Of a stretch of DNA of 64,000 bases, positions 43,414 to 52,366 are shown one piece after another; the stretch's first letter is position 1, and each line of letters opens with the position of its first letter. The notes beneath the pieces were generated by a model. That model worked only from the letters and a program-made list of their open reading frames with translations, had not been told where the DNA came from and made no database searches. Where the stretch lies: contig NZ_JAOZEW010000018.1 of assembly GCF_025847235.1 (NCBI RefSeq), forward strand, positions 1 to 64,000, written 5' to 3'. Origin of the DNA: Flavobacterium shii (GTDB lineage Bacteria; Bacteroidota; Bacteroidia; Flavobacteriales; Flavobacteriaceae). A program made the translations under genes and the position numbers.

Positions 43414-43992
43414 ATGTTAGAAATTGATTTTAAGGAAATTATCACCGTTGGAATGGTGCTTTTTGCAGTAATTGATATCGTGGGATCAATCCCGATCATT
43501 GTCAATTTAAGATCTAAGGTTGGACATATAGAATCCGAAAAAGCATCTGTGGTTGCTGGTTTAATAATGATCATTTTTCTTTTTATAGGCGAGGGCTTCC
43601 TTAAAATAATCGGAATCGACGTTCATTCATTTGCAGTAGCAGGATCTTTCGTTTTATTCTTTCTTGCATTAGAAATGATTTTGGGCATTCATATATATCG
43701 CAACGAAGAGGCTAGTTCAGCATCAATCGTTCCATTAGCCTTCCCATTAATTGCCGGAGCAGGAACCATGACAACTTTACTATCTTTGCGCTCACAATTT
43801 CACACTATTAATATAGTAATTGCAATTATCCTTAATATTATCTTAGTTTATATCGTCTTAAAATCATCTTCAAAAATAGAAAAAATGCTTGGCGAGAACG
43901 GACTGGGCGTGGTTCGCAAGACATTTGGAGTGGTACTTTTGGCCATTGCTGTTAAATTATTTGCAGCTAATGTTAAAGGTTTGTTTGTCTAA
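43414..43992 (+). CDS. MarC-family integral membrane protein
   Basis: The 192-residue protein has six predicted membrane helices and the MarC/UPF0056 family motifs FAVIDIVGSIPIIVNLRS, VAGSFVLFFLALEMILGI and PLAFPLIAGAGTMTTLLSL. Despite the historical name (multiple antibiotic resistance), the family has no established transport substrate. It begins a probable three-gene plus-strand unit (43414-44930). Confidence 0.92.
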   Translation: MLEIDFKEIITVGMVLFAVIDIVGSIPIIVNLRSKVGHIESEKASVVAGLIMIIFLFIGEGFLKIIGIDVHSFAVAGSFVLFFLALEMILGIHIYRNEEASSASIVPLAFPLIAGAGTMTTLLSLRSQFHTINIVIAIILNIILVYIVLKSSSKIEKMLGENGLGVVRKTFGVVLLAIAVKLFAANVKGLFV

Positions 43993-44119
43993 AATAAATT
44001 TTCATAAATTTACCCCCTCAGAAATACTTAAAAATCAAAATACTCGTTATTGGAAATCTCCAAAACAGTATTTCTTTTTTATATATTTCTTTTAATAGTT
44101 AGAAATAAATAGTTGTCTT

Positions 44120-44320
44120 ATGAAAATTTTCACTTCCATATTAGTGCTTTTAGCAATCGCTTTAATCGTTTTCAATATTACATTGCTTGATTTTCAAAAT
44201 CCCTTACAAGGAGATAGCGTTGTAGCTTTTATTGGAATCGCAGCTTCATTTTGCGCCGTACTAATTCTTTTAATTTTTAGAATTTCTAGAAAAATAGAAG
44301 AAAAAATGAACGATCAATAA
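44120..44320 (+). CDS. Small membrane protein
   Basis: The 66-residue protein has two hydrophobic helices (about 4-23 and 34-53) and a charged cytosolic tail (RISRKIEEKMNDQ). The next gene starts 4 nt after its stop, so they are co-translated neighbours. Similar short proteins are common in Flavobacterium; no function is known. Confidence 0.7.
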   Translation: MKIFTSILVLLAIALIVFNITLLDFQNPLQGDSVVAFIGIAASFCAVLILLIFRISRKIEEKMNDQ

Positions 44321-44324
44321 TAAT

Positions 44325-44930
44325 ATGTTTGACGTTTTAATTATTGGCGGAGGAGTATCAAGCGTATCCTGTGCACTTGTTTTAGGATCTGCACAAGGCA
44401 AACCTTTTGCAATCGATAAAAAAATTGGGGTTTTTACCCATCAAAAAAATTCTTCTCTCCAAGAAGCTCTTTTCAACAATGCTTATGGCATTGCACCTGG
44501 TAAATTAGGTTCTGAATTATTATCGGAAAGTACCGAACATTTAAGTCAGGAATATCCTCATATCGCTCAAATACCGAATGAGAAAGTAATAAAAATAGAA
44601 GGACAATACCCTGAATTTTTAATTACTACTAACAAAAGTACTTATAAGTCCAAAATGATTGTTGTAGGGATTGGATCTGCAAATACGTTTGCGATCGAAG
44701 GGTTAATGGAATATATTGAACCTCACAAAAAAGCACTTCCCGAGAAACAACGCATTCAACTAAAAAATATAGATCACAAAGTAACCGAGGGCATTTATGT
44801 TATTGGTACTCTTGCAGGATGGAGAAGCCAACTGGCAATTGCCGCAGGAAGTGGAGCAGCTGTTGCAACAGATATTTTAACGGTTTGGAATAATGGCGTA
44901 CAAACTCATGCTCACGATAGTATTCGATAG
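44325..44930 (+). CDS. Short FAD/NAD(P)-binding oxidoreductase, thioredoxin-reductase-like
   Basis: The 201-residue protein starts with a dinucleotide-binding fold (FDVLIIGGGVSSVSCALVLG) and has the second FAD motif GIYVIGTLAGWRSQLAIAAGSGAAVATDIL near the end. The middle NAD(P)H domain and the CxxC redox pair of true thioredoxin reductases (about 310 residues) are absent. This is a compact single-domain flavoprotein whose electron donor and substrate are unknown. It ends HAHDSIR. It could be a stable short family, because no frameshift is visible. Confidence 0.8.
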   Translation: MFDVLIIGGGVSSVSCALVLGSAQGKPFAIDKKIGVFTHQKNSSLQEALFNNAYGIAPGKLGSELLSESTEHLSQEYPHIAQIPNEKVIKIEGQYPEFLITTNKSTYKSKMIVVGIGSANTFAIEGLMEYIEPHKKALPEKQRIQLKNIDHKVTEGIYVIGTLAGWRSQLAIAAGSGAAVATDILTVWNNGVQTHAHDSIR

Positions 44931-44955
44931 TTACATCATATCAATAAAACATTTA

Positions 44956-45017
44956 AACCATTAAGAGATTAAGTTTATTAAGCGCCAAAGCTTATTTTTC
45001 TTAATCTCTTAATGGTT
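44956..45017. repeat. Long perfect hairpin, variant of family 2 (copy D)
   Basis: The arms AACCATTAAGAGATTAAG (44956-44973) and CTTAATCTCTTAATGGTT (45000-45017) are perfectly complementary over 18 bp, with a 26-nt loop that itself pairs TAAGC / GCTTA. It lies between the flavoprotein gene and the convergent lipoprotein gene and could stop transcripts from both sides. The AACCATnnAAG start recalls copies A-C. Confidence 0.75.
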
Positions 45018-45040
45018 CATCTTTTTAAATCAGTTTCGCT

Positions 45041-45352
45041 CTACTTAACCGAAACTATTTCTTTTACTTTCAGATGTTTTTCGGTGTCAGCTTTCCAGAT
45101 TTCTCCTTTTAAGGAAACTACATCACCTTCTTTCAATTTTTTATAGTTTTCTGGTCCGCCAAGGTTTACAATACTAATTGTCGCAAAATAAATTTCGTTT
45201 TTCTCTGTTTTTATCCTTGCTGTATATCCGTCTTTACCAAGTTCGATAGACTCAACTTTTCCTGAAATCGTATTTTTATCTTTCATACATACACAAGAAA
45301 CCACAAAAGCCATTAACACTAATAGGAAACTTATCCTTTTTAAATTTTTCAT
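45041..45352 (-). CDS. Small lipoprotein with OB-like domain
   Basis: The 103-residue protein has a signal peptide and lipobox (FVVSC, Cys at about residue 20, followed by VC). The mature part, with GKVESIELGKDGYTARIKT and LKEGDVVSLKGEIWKADTEKHLKVKEI, has the alternating pattern of a small beta barrel (OB-like fold), as in nucleic-acid-binding or NlpE-type lipoproteins. The family is not recognised. Confidence 0.7.
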   Translation of the reverse strand: MKNLKRISFLLVLMAFVVSCVCMKDKNTISGKVESIELGKDGYTARIKTEKNEIYFATISIVNLGGPENYKKLKEGDVVSLKGEIWKADTEKHLKVKEIVSVK

Positions 45353-45377
45353 ATTTATTATTTAACTGCAAAGCTCA

Positions 45378-45404
45378 CAATCCCGTAACGACGTTTCGGG
45401 ATTG
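45378..45404. repeat. Short hairpin inside a GCAAAG-type repeat
   Basis: CAATCCCG / CGGGATTG forms an 8-bp stem with an 11-nt loop. It is flanked by CTGCAAAGCTC and ACGCAAAATTCGCTAAG, which resemble the element at 43160-43268. It separates the lipoprotein gene and the NTF2-like gene. Confidence 0.45.
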
Positions 45405-45446
45405 GAATACGCAAAATTCGCTAAGTCTTATTTAATTTTGTTAATT

Positions 45447-45812
45447 CTATTTCAATTGTGTACAACTTCCAGCAATGATTTTTAAATTCTCCTCAAATTG
45501 TTTCCAAACTCTAATATATCGAAAAACTCCATCTAAGAAATCATTACCATACTCTCCTTTTAATAAAATCGTAACACCTACAACTGCCGTATCACCAATT
45601 ATATTAATAATTTGATCTGAAGCTTCTAATACATCGATTTTTATTTTACCGGAACGATACGAATCCAAATCGATTTCCTTTGTAATAGTTTGTCCATCGG
45701 GTAAATTAAACAACAAATCATCATGAAGGGATTTTTCCAGAGCTAAAACATCAGCATTTTTAATTGCTGTTAAAAACTCAATTTCGGCATTTACAATAGT
45801 CTTTACTTCCAT
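45447..45812 (-). CDS. NTF2-like (DUF4440-type) protein
   Basis: The 121-residue protein has a cone-shaped SnoaL/NTF2 fold pattern: an N-terminal helix pair (EIEFLTAIKNADVLALEKSL), then LHDDLLFNLPDGQTITKE, DTAVVGVTILLKGEYGND and a final strand RVWKQFEENLKIIAGSCTQL. Such domains serve as small-molecule-binding or weakly enzymatic modules. It starts 16 nt after the S41 protease gene and probably shares its transcript. Confidence 0.8.
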   Translation of the reverse strand: MEVKTIVNAEIEFLTAIKNADVLALEKSLHDDLLFNLPDGQTITKEIDLDSYRSGKIKIDVLEASDQIINIIGDTAVVGVTILLKGEYGNDFLDGVFRYIRVWKQFEENLKIIAGSCTQLK

Positions 45813-45828
45813 TTGAAAAAAATTAGGG

Positions 45829-47406
45829 TTATTTTTTCTGATTTAGAACTGCTTTGATCATAGCATCGTTTTTCAAAATCACATCATAATAGTAAATTTC
45901 ACCATATAACTGTCTGGCAAATTCGGCTGTGATATAACGGCTAACAATTGCTTTATTTTTATCCAATTTTAAATCTAATCCATTCTGGAAAAGATACTTC
46001 TGAAAGGTATTAAAATAATCATCTGTTGCTCGCATTTTTGACACAAACTCTTGATAATTTAATCCTGTAAATACTTTTCGGTTTTTATCCAATTGCTCAA
46101 AAACAAAATGACCTACAATGCCTGTTTGCAATAAATAAGCCGAACCTTCACTTCCGTGCTCTATTTCTATAGGCACAAAAACATCTGGCACGATTCCGCC
46201 GCCGCCATAAACAATTTTACCTTTGGGTGTTTTATATTTTAATGTATCAACTACTTTAATACTGTCTTTATTATATAATTCTCCATTTTTAAAACGGGAA
46301 TCCGATTCTTTAAAATAATCTTCATTTCCATGACTATATGGCTTCTGGATAGATCGTCCTGTGGGCGTGTAATATCTCGCAACGGTTAATCGAACAGCAG
46401 ATCCATCATTAAAATCCATTTCGCGCTGCACCAATCCTTTCCCAAACGAACGGCGACCAATTATAATTCCACGATCATTATCTTGTATTGCTCCAGCCAA
46501 GATCTCACTTGCCGAAGCACTGTTTTCATTAATTAGTATAGATACTTTCCCGTTCTCAAAACTTCCCTCTCCTGTTGCGTATGTTTTTTCGGTTTGCCCA
46601 TTTTTATTTTTAGTAAAAACGATAAGTTGTTTGTCTTTTAAGAATTCATCGGCAATAGCAACGGCTTCTTCCATATAACCTCCTCCATTATCCCGAAGAT
46701 CGATAATAAGTGATTGGATTCCTTTTTGCTTTAGCTTAGTTAAACCAGCCTTGAATTCGCCAAAAGTTGTTTCGGCAAAACGATTGATCTTTATATATCC
46801 GGTGTTTTTATCCAATAACATCGAAACATCGACGCTTTTTATCGGAATAACATCTCTCTTTATCTTAACCTTTAATTTCTTTTGTTCTGATTTTCGGTAA
46901 ACGGTCAGTTCAATCTCTGTTCCCTTTTCTCCTTTTAATTTGGCAAATAAACTATCCGATGGAAGTCTTCTTCCAAACAATTTTGTCTTTCCTACATACA
47001 AAATCCTATCTCCTGCCTGAATACCTGCTTTTGCCGAAGGGCCATTTTCTACAGGTTTTATTATCGCAACTGAATCTTTATACATATAAAAATTCACTCC
47101 GATACCTACAAAATCACCTTTCATACTTTCGGCAACTTCTACTTGTTCGCTTGGCGGAATATAAACTGAATGTGGATCTAATTTAGACAAAATATTATCC
47201 ACTGTAAGATTAACTATAGAATCGGTATTTACACTATCTACATACTCATTATTAATAAAATCAATTAGTTTATTGAGTTTATTTTTAGAGTTATTTTTGG
47301 CTAGGAATTGATCCTGTGCCGGAGTACTTAAGAAACTCCCAAGAACCGTCCCCAGAGCTAAAGTTACTCCAATAACTATTGGCAAATATTTCGGATTGAA
47401 TTTCAT
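45829..47406 (-). CDS. S41-family C-terminal processing peptidase
   Basis: The 525-residue periplasmic protease has an N-terminal signal or anchor (about 8-28), a helical segment, a PDZ domain (about 85-170, with SAKAGIQAGDRILYVGKTKL) and the S41 catalytic core. LIIDLRDNGGGYMEEAVAIADEFL precedes the nucleophile motif NENSASASEILAGAIQDNDRG, and the Lys is in GRRSFGKGLVQ. Tail-specific proteases cut envelope proteins at their C-termini. The long C-terminal extension (about 380-525) is typical for Bacteroidetes. Confidence 0.95.
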   Translation of the reverse strand: MKFNPKYLPIVIGVTLALGTVLGSFLSTPAQDQFLAKNNSKNKLNKLIDFINNEYVDSVNTDSIVNLTVDNILSKLDPHSVYIPPSEQVEVAESMKGDFVGIGVNFYMYKDSVAIIKPVENGPSAKAGIQAGDRILYVGKTKLFGRRLPSDSLFAKLKGEKGTEIELTVYRKSEQKKLKVKIKRDVIPIKSVDVSMLLDKNTGYIKINRFAETTFGEFKAGLTKLKQKGIQSLIIDLRDNGGGYMEEAVAIADEFLKDKQLIVFTKNKNGQTEKTYATGEGSFENGKVSILINENSASASEILAGAIQDNDRGIIIGRRSFGKGLVQREMDFNDGSAVRLTVARYYTPTGRSIQKPYSHGNEDYFKESDSRFKNGELYNKDSIKVVDTLKYKTPKGKIVYGGGGIVPDVFVPIEIEHGSEGSAYLLQTGIVGHFVFEQLDKNRKVFTGLNYQEFVSKMRATDDYFNTFQKYLFQNGLDLKLDKNKAIVSRYITAEFARQLYGEIYYYDVILKNDAMIKAVLNQKK

Positions 47407-47485
47407 ATGAAGATACTATTTGTTCTTTACTGGAATGTGCTATCGCTATTCTTCATAAATATTGGTCTCGAATCAAAATGTTTTT

Positions 47486-47917
47486 TTACTCCTCCAGCAC
47501 TGGAATATGCTCGACTTCTATACCTGCTTTTATCAAAAACTGAATCCCCGAATCATCGCGATATCCATTATGATACACCACTCTTTTTATTCCCGATTGG
47601 TGAATTAACTTACTACATTCTTTGCACGGAGAAAGCGTTATATACAACGTTGCTCCTTCGCAAGACTGGGTAGATCTTGCTACCTTTAAAATTGCATTTG
47701 CTTCGGCATGCAAAACATCCCAACGCGTTAATCCATCTTCATCTTCGCAGCAATTTTCAAAACCGGATGGTGTACCATTATAACCATCAGAAATAATCAT
47801 ACGATCTTTTACGATAATTGCACCAACTTGTTTTCTTTTACAATACGATAATAAGCTCCATTCTTTTGCAATACGCAAATAGGCTTTATCGTATCTATTT
47901 AATTTTTTATTTTCCAT
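47486..47917 (-). CDS. dCMP deaminase family protein (ComEB-like)
   Basis: The 143-residue zinc deaminase has the HAEANAILKVARS motif (His ligand and catalytic Glu), followed by TLYITLSPCKECSKLIHQSGIKRVVY with two Cys ligands. An inserted CCEDEDGLTRWDVLHAE segment is typical of dCMP deaminases, which make dUMP for thymidylate synthesis. It lies 3 nt from the HupE/UreJ-like gene on the same strand. Confidence 0.93.
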   Translation of the reverse strand: MENKKLNRYDKAYLRIAKEWSLLSYCKRKQVGAIIVKDRMIISDGYNGTPSGFENCCEDEDGLTRWDVLHAEANAILKVARSTQSCEGATLYITLSPCKECSKLIHQSGIKRVVYHNGYRDDSGIQFLIKAGIEVEHIPVLEE

Positions 47918-47920
47918 ATT

Positions 47921-48514
47921 CTATCTCTTCCATATTTCGCTCTCAATAACCATAGGAATAACAACTCCTATTATAAATGCCGACATCGCCAAAGTCCAAT
48001 CGCGTTTTGAAAAACGAAAAATAGTCTGTACAATATAAGAGAGAATTAAAACTATAAAAACCACAATAATCTGAGCCGCTTCAATCCCTAATGCAAATTC
48101 TCCCAAGGGAATTAATTTTGAACTTGCTGTACCTCCTAATATTGTTTTAAAATAATTAGAAAATCCCAGTCCGTGAATAATCCCAAAGAAAAGCGCTATA
48201 AAAAATACCAGATTAATACTTTCTGTTTTAGATGATTTTCCTGCTGTAAAAAAATTAAAAAATGCTGTTATTAAAATCGTTATCGGAATTAAAAATTCGA
48301 CAATATTTACTTTAATAGCAACGATTCCATAAACCGAAAGCAATAATGCCAATGTGTGTCCAACAGTGAATACGGTTACAAGAAGCAAAATTCTTTTCCA
48401 ATCCTTAAATGCATAAGGAATAGTTAGTGCTATTAAAAACAATACGTGATCGTAAGCATGAATATCTAGAACGTGTTTTAATCCTATTTGAAAATAAATC
48501 CAAAAATCTGACAT
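47921..48514 (-). CDS. HupE/UreJ-family membrane protein
   Basis: The 197-residue protein has about six membrane helices and motifs DHVLFLIALTIPY, VFTVGHTLALLLSVYG and FGIIHGLGFSNYF, which carry the conserved histidines of the HupE/UreJ family. Relatives are linked to nickel uptake for urease and hydrogenase, but flavobacterial members occur without those enzymes, and none is seen here. Metal specificity is open. Confidence 0.88.
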   Translation of the reverse strand: MSDFWIYFQIGLKHVLDIHAYDHVLFLIALTIPYAFKDWKRILLLVTVFTVGHTLALLLSVYGIVAIKVNIVEFLIPITILITAFFNFFTAGKSSKTESINLVFFIALFFGIIHGLGFSNYFKTILGGTASSKLIPLGEFALGIEAAQIIVVFIVLILSYIVQTIFRFSKRDWTLAMSAFIIGVVIPMVIESEIWKR

Positions 48515-48678
48515 GGGTAATTTTTATTTAAATTGATAAAGGGTGTGTAAACTTACGATTAATTTTGAAAATGGTAGATTGCTATTCTAAAATCATTAAA
48601 TAAAAATACGTTAAAATTGCTGTTCTTCAAATTATAAAAATTATGAGAAAATTAAAATTAATAATTTAAAAATAGAAT

Positions 48679-48686
48679 TATCTTTG
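48679..48686 (+). promoter_or_regulatory. Candidate -7 element of the TerB-like gene
   Basis: TATCTTTG, an exact TAnnTTTG match, lies 21 nt upstream of the ATG at 48708. Confidence 0.5.
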
Positions 48687-48707
48687 TAGGACAAAAACCA
48701 ATTAATT

Positions 48708-49139
48708 ATGTCATTTTCAGATTTATTTGATAGCGAATTTAAACTAAGAAATAAAGGTCATTTTTCAGCTATTGTTCGTGTAGCTCTTGCAGATGGAAAA
48801 ACAAATCAAGAAGAAAAAGCTTTTTTAGACAAGTTGGCTTCTCGATTAGAAATTTCGGACGAAGAGTATAAAGAGATTCTTGCAGATCCTTTTAATTACC
48901 CTATAAATGCTCCTTATTTGTATTCACAACGTCTAGAACGTTTGTTCGATTTGGCTCGTATGGTACACACAGACCACCACTTAGGAGATACTCAAGAACT
49001 TATGTTAAGAAAACTTGGATTAGCTCTTGGATTCACTCCAGGAAACGTAAACTACATTATTGCAAAAGCACTTTCATTAGTAGATAAAAAAGTAGATTTA
49101 GATACTTTTACTTTCGAAATGCAAAATATGAATAAATAG
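48708..49139 (+). CDS. TerB-like tellurite-resistance family protein
   Basis: The 143-residue all-alpha protein has the TerB pattern: HFSAIVRVALADGKTNQEEKAFLDKLASRL with acidic residues after the first helix, then RLFDLARMVHTDHHLGDTQELMLRKLGLALGF. TerB-like domains bind divalent metal near membranes and are not proof of tellurite resistance. It is monocistronic with its own promoter and terminator. Confidence 0.88.
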   Translation: MSFSDLFDSEFKLRNKGHFSAIVRVALADGKTNQEEKAFLDKLASRLEISDEEYKEILADPFNYPINAPYLYSQRLERLFDLARMVHTDHHLGDTQELMLRKLGLALGFTPGNVNYIIAKALSLVDKKVDLDTFTFEMQNMNK

Positions 49140-49220
49140 AAAGTATTCAGTATTTAGTCGCAGTATTCAGTTTACAAACGGGTACTAAAAGCTGAGACAA
49201 TACTAGAACTGGTACTAAAA

Positions 49221-49253
49221 ACAAAACCCGACTTAGTAAAAGTCGGGTTTTGT
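49221..49253. terminator. Bidirectional intrinsic terminator
   Basis: A strong hairpin ACAAAACCCGACT / AGTCGGGTTTTGT with a 7-nt loop is followed by a T run. It lies between the convergent TerB-like gene and fbp. Confidence 0.88.
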
Positions 49254-49261
49254 TTTTTATA

Positions 49262-50269
49262 CTACTTCGCTTTACGCATAAACTCTTCGGCTTTTTCTAC
49301 CATATTATAGCTTCCGCAAAAGAAAGGAACACGCTGGTGTAATTCTGTTGGATTGATCTCCATAATTCTATCAAATCCATCAGATGCTTTTCCTCCTGCT
49401 TGCTCTGCGATAAATGCCATCGGATTACATTCGTATAATAAACGTAGCTTTCCTTTTGGTGCTTTGCTACTTGTAGGATATAAATAAATTCCACCTTTAA
49501 TCATATTTCGATGAAAATCGGAAACTAAACTTCCTATATATCTCGAAGTATAAGGTCTGTCTTCTTCTTCATGCTGGCAATATTTAATATAATCTTTTAC
49601 TCCTTGTGGAAAATGAACATAATTTCCCTCATTCACAGAATAAATATGTCCATCTTTTGAATATTTCATATTGGGGTGTGACAAATAAAATGTCCCAATT
49701 GCCGGGTTTAAAGTAAATCCATTTACACCATAACCTGTTGTATAAACCAACATTGTCGAAGTTCCATAAATTACATATCCTGCTGCAACCTGATTAATTC
49801 CTGGTTGCAAAAAATCTTCGAGCATAACTGGAGTTCCTATTGGTGTAATCCTTCTATAAACCGAAAAAATTGTCCCCACAGAAACATTTACATCAATATT
49901 CGACGAACCATCAAGTGGATCCATCAAAACAACGTACTTATTATTATGACTGTTATCACTTCCCTGAACTGTGATAAATTCATCATTTTCTTCAGAGGCA
50001 ATTCCGCATACAATCTCACGATTGATTAATGTTTGAATAAAAACCTCATTAGCGTAGACATCTAATTTTTGTTGATCTTCTCCTTGTATGTTTTGCTCAC
50101 CAGCTGCACCAACGATGTCGACCAAGCCGGCTTTGTTTACTTTATAATTAACGACTTTGGCCGCCAATCGTATAGAGTTGATAATTCGAGAAAGCTCTCC
50201 CGACGAATACTGAAATGCTTTTTGGTTCTCAATAATAAACTCTCCTAGTGTTTTATTGCGTTCTTCCAT
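49262..50269 (-). CDS. fbp: Fructose-1,6-bisphosphatase, class 1
   Basis: The start is placed at 50269 (MEERNKTLGEFIIENQKAFQ). The upstream ATG would add 12 residues lacking family similarity. The 335-residue enzyme hydrolyses fructose-1,6-bisphosphate in gluconeogenesis. Metal and substrate motifs include EENDEF, VLMDPLDGSSNIDVNVSVGT and the C-terminal KLRLLYECNPMAFIAEQAGG with the sugar-phosphate-contacting region YIGSLVSDFHRNMIKGGIYLYP. All are intact. Confidence 0.97.
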   Translation of the reverse strand: MEERNKTLGEFIIENQKAFQYSSGELSRIINSIRLAAKVVNYKVNKAGLVDIVGAAGEQNIQGEDQQKLDVYANEVFIQTLINREIVCGIASEENDEFITVQGSDNSHNNKYVVLMDPLDGSSNIDVNVSVGTIFSVYRRITPIGTPVMLEDFLQPGINQVAAGYVIYGTSTMLVYTTGYGVNGFTLNPAIGTFYLSHPNMKYSKDGHIYSVNEGNYVHFPQGVKDYIKYCQHEEEDRPYTSRYIGSLVSDFHRNMIKGGIYLYPTSSKAPKGKLRLLYECNPMAFIAEQAGGKASDGFDRIMEINPTELHQRVPFFCGSYNMVEKAEEFMRKAK

Positions 50270-50443
50270 TATACTATATCGTTGTAGATTTTTTTTTGAA
50301 GTCACAAATATCGCCTTTTTTGTGAAATTGATTTAAAAATTATTTAGTTAGTTTGTCCGTATTGTATATTTGTTAATCAAAAGTAAAAATTGAGTTCAAA
50401 AAAATCATTATTTTAGCTATAAACACATTAATAATAAGAATTT

Positions 50444-50923
50444 ATGAATATTAGAAAAGGAAATCCTGAAGATATGAAAGCTGTTTTAGGCTTGATTCAG
50501 GAGCTGGCCATATTCGAAAAAGAACCAGATGCAGTTTTGGTAACCGAAAGCGACTTGATTCGTGACGGCTTTGGAGAAACTCCTCTTTTTCATGTATTTG
50601 TGGCCGAAGTCGATGCCGAAATAGTGGGTATTGCCTTATACTATTACCGATTCTCGACCTGGAAAGGCAAAACAATACACTTGGAGGATTTAATTGTAAA
50701 AGATAAGATGCGCGGATCTGGTTTGGGATTTGCTTTATACTCTGAAATTATGAAACAAGCCAAGAAGGATAAGGTAAGAAGAGTTGAATGGAATGTACTT
50801 GACTGGAATACTCCTGCGGTTAAATTCTATGAAAATTCTGGCGCTAAAATTCTCGAAGAATGGCGTGTTGTACAAATGGATGAAGCCGGAGTCGATACTT
50901 TCCTGGAAAGAAATAAAAATTAA
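50444..50923 (+). CDS. GNAT-family N-acetyltransferase (diamine acetyltransferase-like)
   Basis: The 159-residue GNAT fold starts MNIRKGNPEDMKAVLGLIQELAIFE. The acetyl-CoA pyrophosphate loop lies in DKMRGSGLGFALYSEIMK (R/Q-x-x-G-x-G/A pattern), and WNVLDWNTPAVKFYENSGAK follows. The pattern is close to spermidine/spermine (SAT1-like) acetyltransferases, so a polyamine or other primary amine substrate is possible but not certain. The aspartate kinase gene begins 34 nt after it. Confidence 0.88.
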   Translation: MNIRKGNPEDMKAVLGLIQELAIFEKEPDAVLVTESDLIRDGFGETPLFHVFVAEVDAEIVGIALYYYRFSTWKGKTIHLEDLIVKDKMRGSGLGFALYSEIMKQAKKDKVRRVEWNVLDWNTPAVKFYENSGAKILEEWRVVQMDEAGVDTFLERNKN

Positions 50924-50957
50924 AACACAATATATAATTAAGATATAATAAATAATA

Positions 50958-52217
50958 ATGAGAGTATTCAAATTTGGTGGTGCCTCAGTGAAAGATGCTG
51001 AAGGAATTAGAAACGTGTATGACGTTTTGCAAAAAGTAGGTTATGAAGATGTATTGCTTGTAGTTTCGGCTATGGGAAAAACCACAAACGCTCTTGAGGT
51101 TGTAATAAAGAATTATTTTGAGAAATCGACCGAATTAAACTCATCGGTTCAAGAAGTAAAAAAATACCATAATCAGATATTATTAGATTTATTCGAAAAT
51201 GAAAAACAGGAAGTTTTTACTGCTGTAAACGCACTTTTTTCTGAGTTAGAGTACTTCCTTGCACATAATAAATCTCCTAATTACAATTTTGTTTATGACC
51301 AAATCGTAAGCTTTGGAGAATTAATTTCGACTACAATTTTAAGTCATTTTATGAATTTTATGGGTATCCAAACACAATGGATTGATGTTCGTAATTTCAT
51401 AAAAACCAATGCCAATTACAGAGATGCTGAAGTAGATTGGGAATTGACTCAAAAAAATATTGGTAAAAATGTAAAGCGAAAAATGCTAAACATTACTCAA
51501 GGATTCTTAGGTGCCGATGAAAACAATTTTACAACTACTTTGGGTCGAGAAGGTTCGGATTATACTGCTGCAATTTTTGCTTATTGCCTAAATGCCGAAA
51601 GTGTTACTATCTGGAAAGATGTTCCAGGTGTAATGAATGCCGATCCACGTTATTTTGAAAATGCAAGTTTGCTTAATCAAATTTCATATCGTGAAGCTAT
51701 CGAATTGGCATTTTACGGAGCAACTGTTATTCATCCAAAGACATTACAACCTTTACAGAAAAAAGAAATTCCATTGTATGTAAAATCGTTTATAAATCCA
51801 TTACTTAAAGGGACAAGCGTTTCCAAAGGTGTAGATTTAGAACCTTATTTACCTTGTTTTATCGTAAAAAGAAACCAGCTTTTGATTTCTCTTTCATCGA
51901 TAGATTTTTCTTTTATCATGGAAGAAAACATCAGTGAGATTTTTGCTTTATTCCATGAATTTAAAATTAAAGTAAATTTAATTCAGAATTCGGCGATTAG
52001 TTTTTCTGTATGTGTAGAGGATAAATTTGAGAATTTCAATGAATTGAATGCTATTCTTTCTAAGAAATTCAAAGTTGATTACAGCGAAAATGTTACTTTA
52101 TATACAATTCGTCATTTTGATGATAAAGCTGCCCAAGCTGTTGAAGGAAACAAAGTTGTTTTACTAAAACAAGTAAGCCGCGAAACCATGCAAGTGGTAA
52201 CGAAAGAATTGGATTAA
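50958..52217 (+). CDS. Aspartate kinase
   Basis: The enzyme phosphorylates aspartate at the head of Lys/Thr/Met/DAP synthesis. The 419-residue protein has the N-terminal KFGGASVKDAEGIRNV nucleotide-binding motif, the FGELISTTIL region, TTLGREGSDYTAAIFAYCL and KDVPGVMNADPRYF. The C-terminal 120 residues match an ACT-type regulatory region (LLISLSSIDFSFIMEE and VNLIQNSAISFSVCV). It is monofunctional, not fused to homoserine dehydrogenase. No leader attenuator is visible upstream. Confidence 0.95.
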   Translation: MRVFKFGGASVKDAEGIRNVYDVLQKVGYEDVLLVVSAMGKTTNALEVVIKNYFEKSTELNSSVQEVKKYHNQILLDLFENEKQEVFTAVNALFSELEYFLAHNKSPNYNFVYDQIVSFGELISTTILSHFMNFMGIQTQWIDVRNFIKTNANYRDAEVDWELTQKNIGKNVKRKMLNITQGFLGADENNFTTTLGREGSDYTAAIFAYCLNAESVTIWKDVPGVMNADPRYFENASLLNQISYREAIELAFYGATVIHPKTLQPLQKKEIPLYVKSFINPLLKGTSVSKGVDLEPYLPCFIVKRNQLLISLSSIDFSFIMEENISEIFALFHEFKIKVNLIQNSAISFSVCVEDKFENFNELNAILSKKFKVDYSENVTLYTIRHFDDKAAQAVEGNKVVLLKQVSRETMQVVTKELD

Positions 52218-52256
52218 TTTTTCATTAAAAAGTTAATCACATAATTGTCAATCCCC

Positions 52257-52290
52257 AAAAGGTTTCATCTAAAAAATGAAGCCTTTTTTT
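52257..52290 (+). terminator. Intrinsic terminator
   Basis: A hairpin AAAAGGTTTCAT / ATGAAGCCTTTT (one mismatch) is followed by nine T on the plus strand and closes the acetyltransferase-aspartate kinase unit. Confidence 0.8.
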
Positions 52291-52336
52291 TTGTTTTATA
52301 AAGAAATCTCTGCTTATAAGTTTAATTATTAAATAC

Positions 52337-52344
52337 TACTTTTG
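52337..52344 (+). promoter_or_regulatory. Candidate -7 element of the large outer-membrane protein gene
   Basis: TACTTTTG, an exact TAnnTTTG match, lies 22 nt upstream of the ATG at 52367. Confidence 0.45.
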
Positions 52345-52366
52345 ACGTTTTGGAGTTAAAGTATTT

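Noticed and set aside
44020..44075. Terminator after the MarC-family gene
   Set aside because: AGAAATACT/AGTATTTCT pairs over a 38-nt loop before a T run, but the loop is long and the stem AT-rich; support is too weak to list as a feature.
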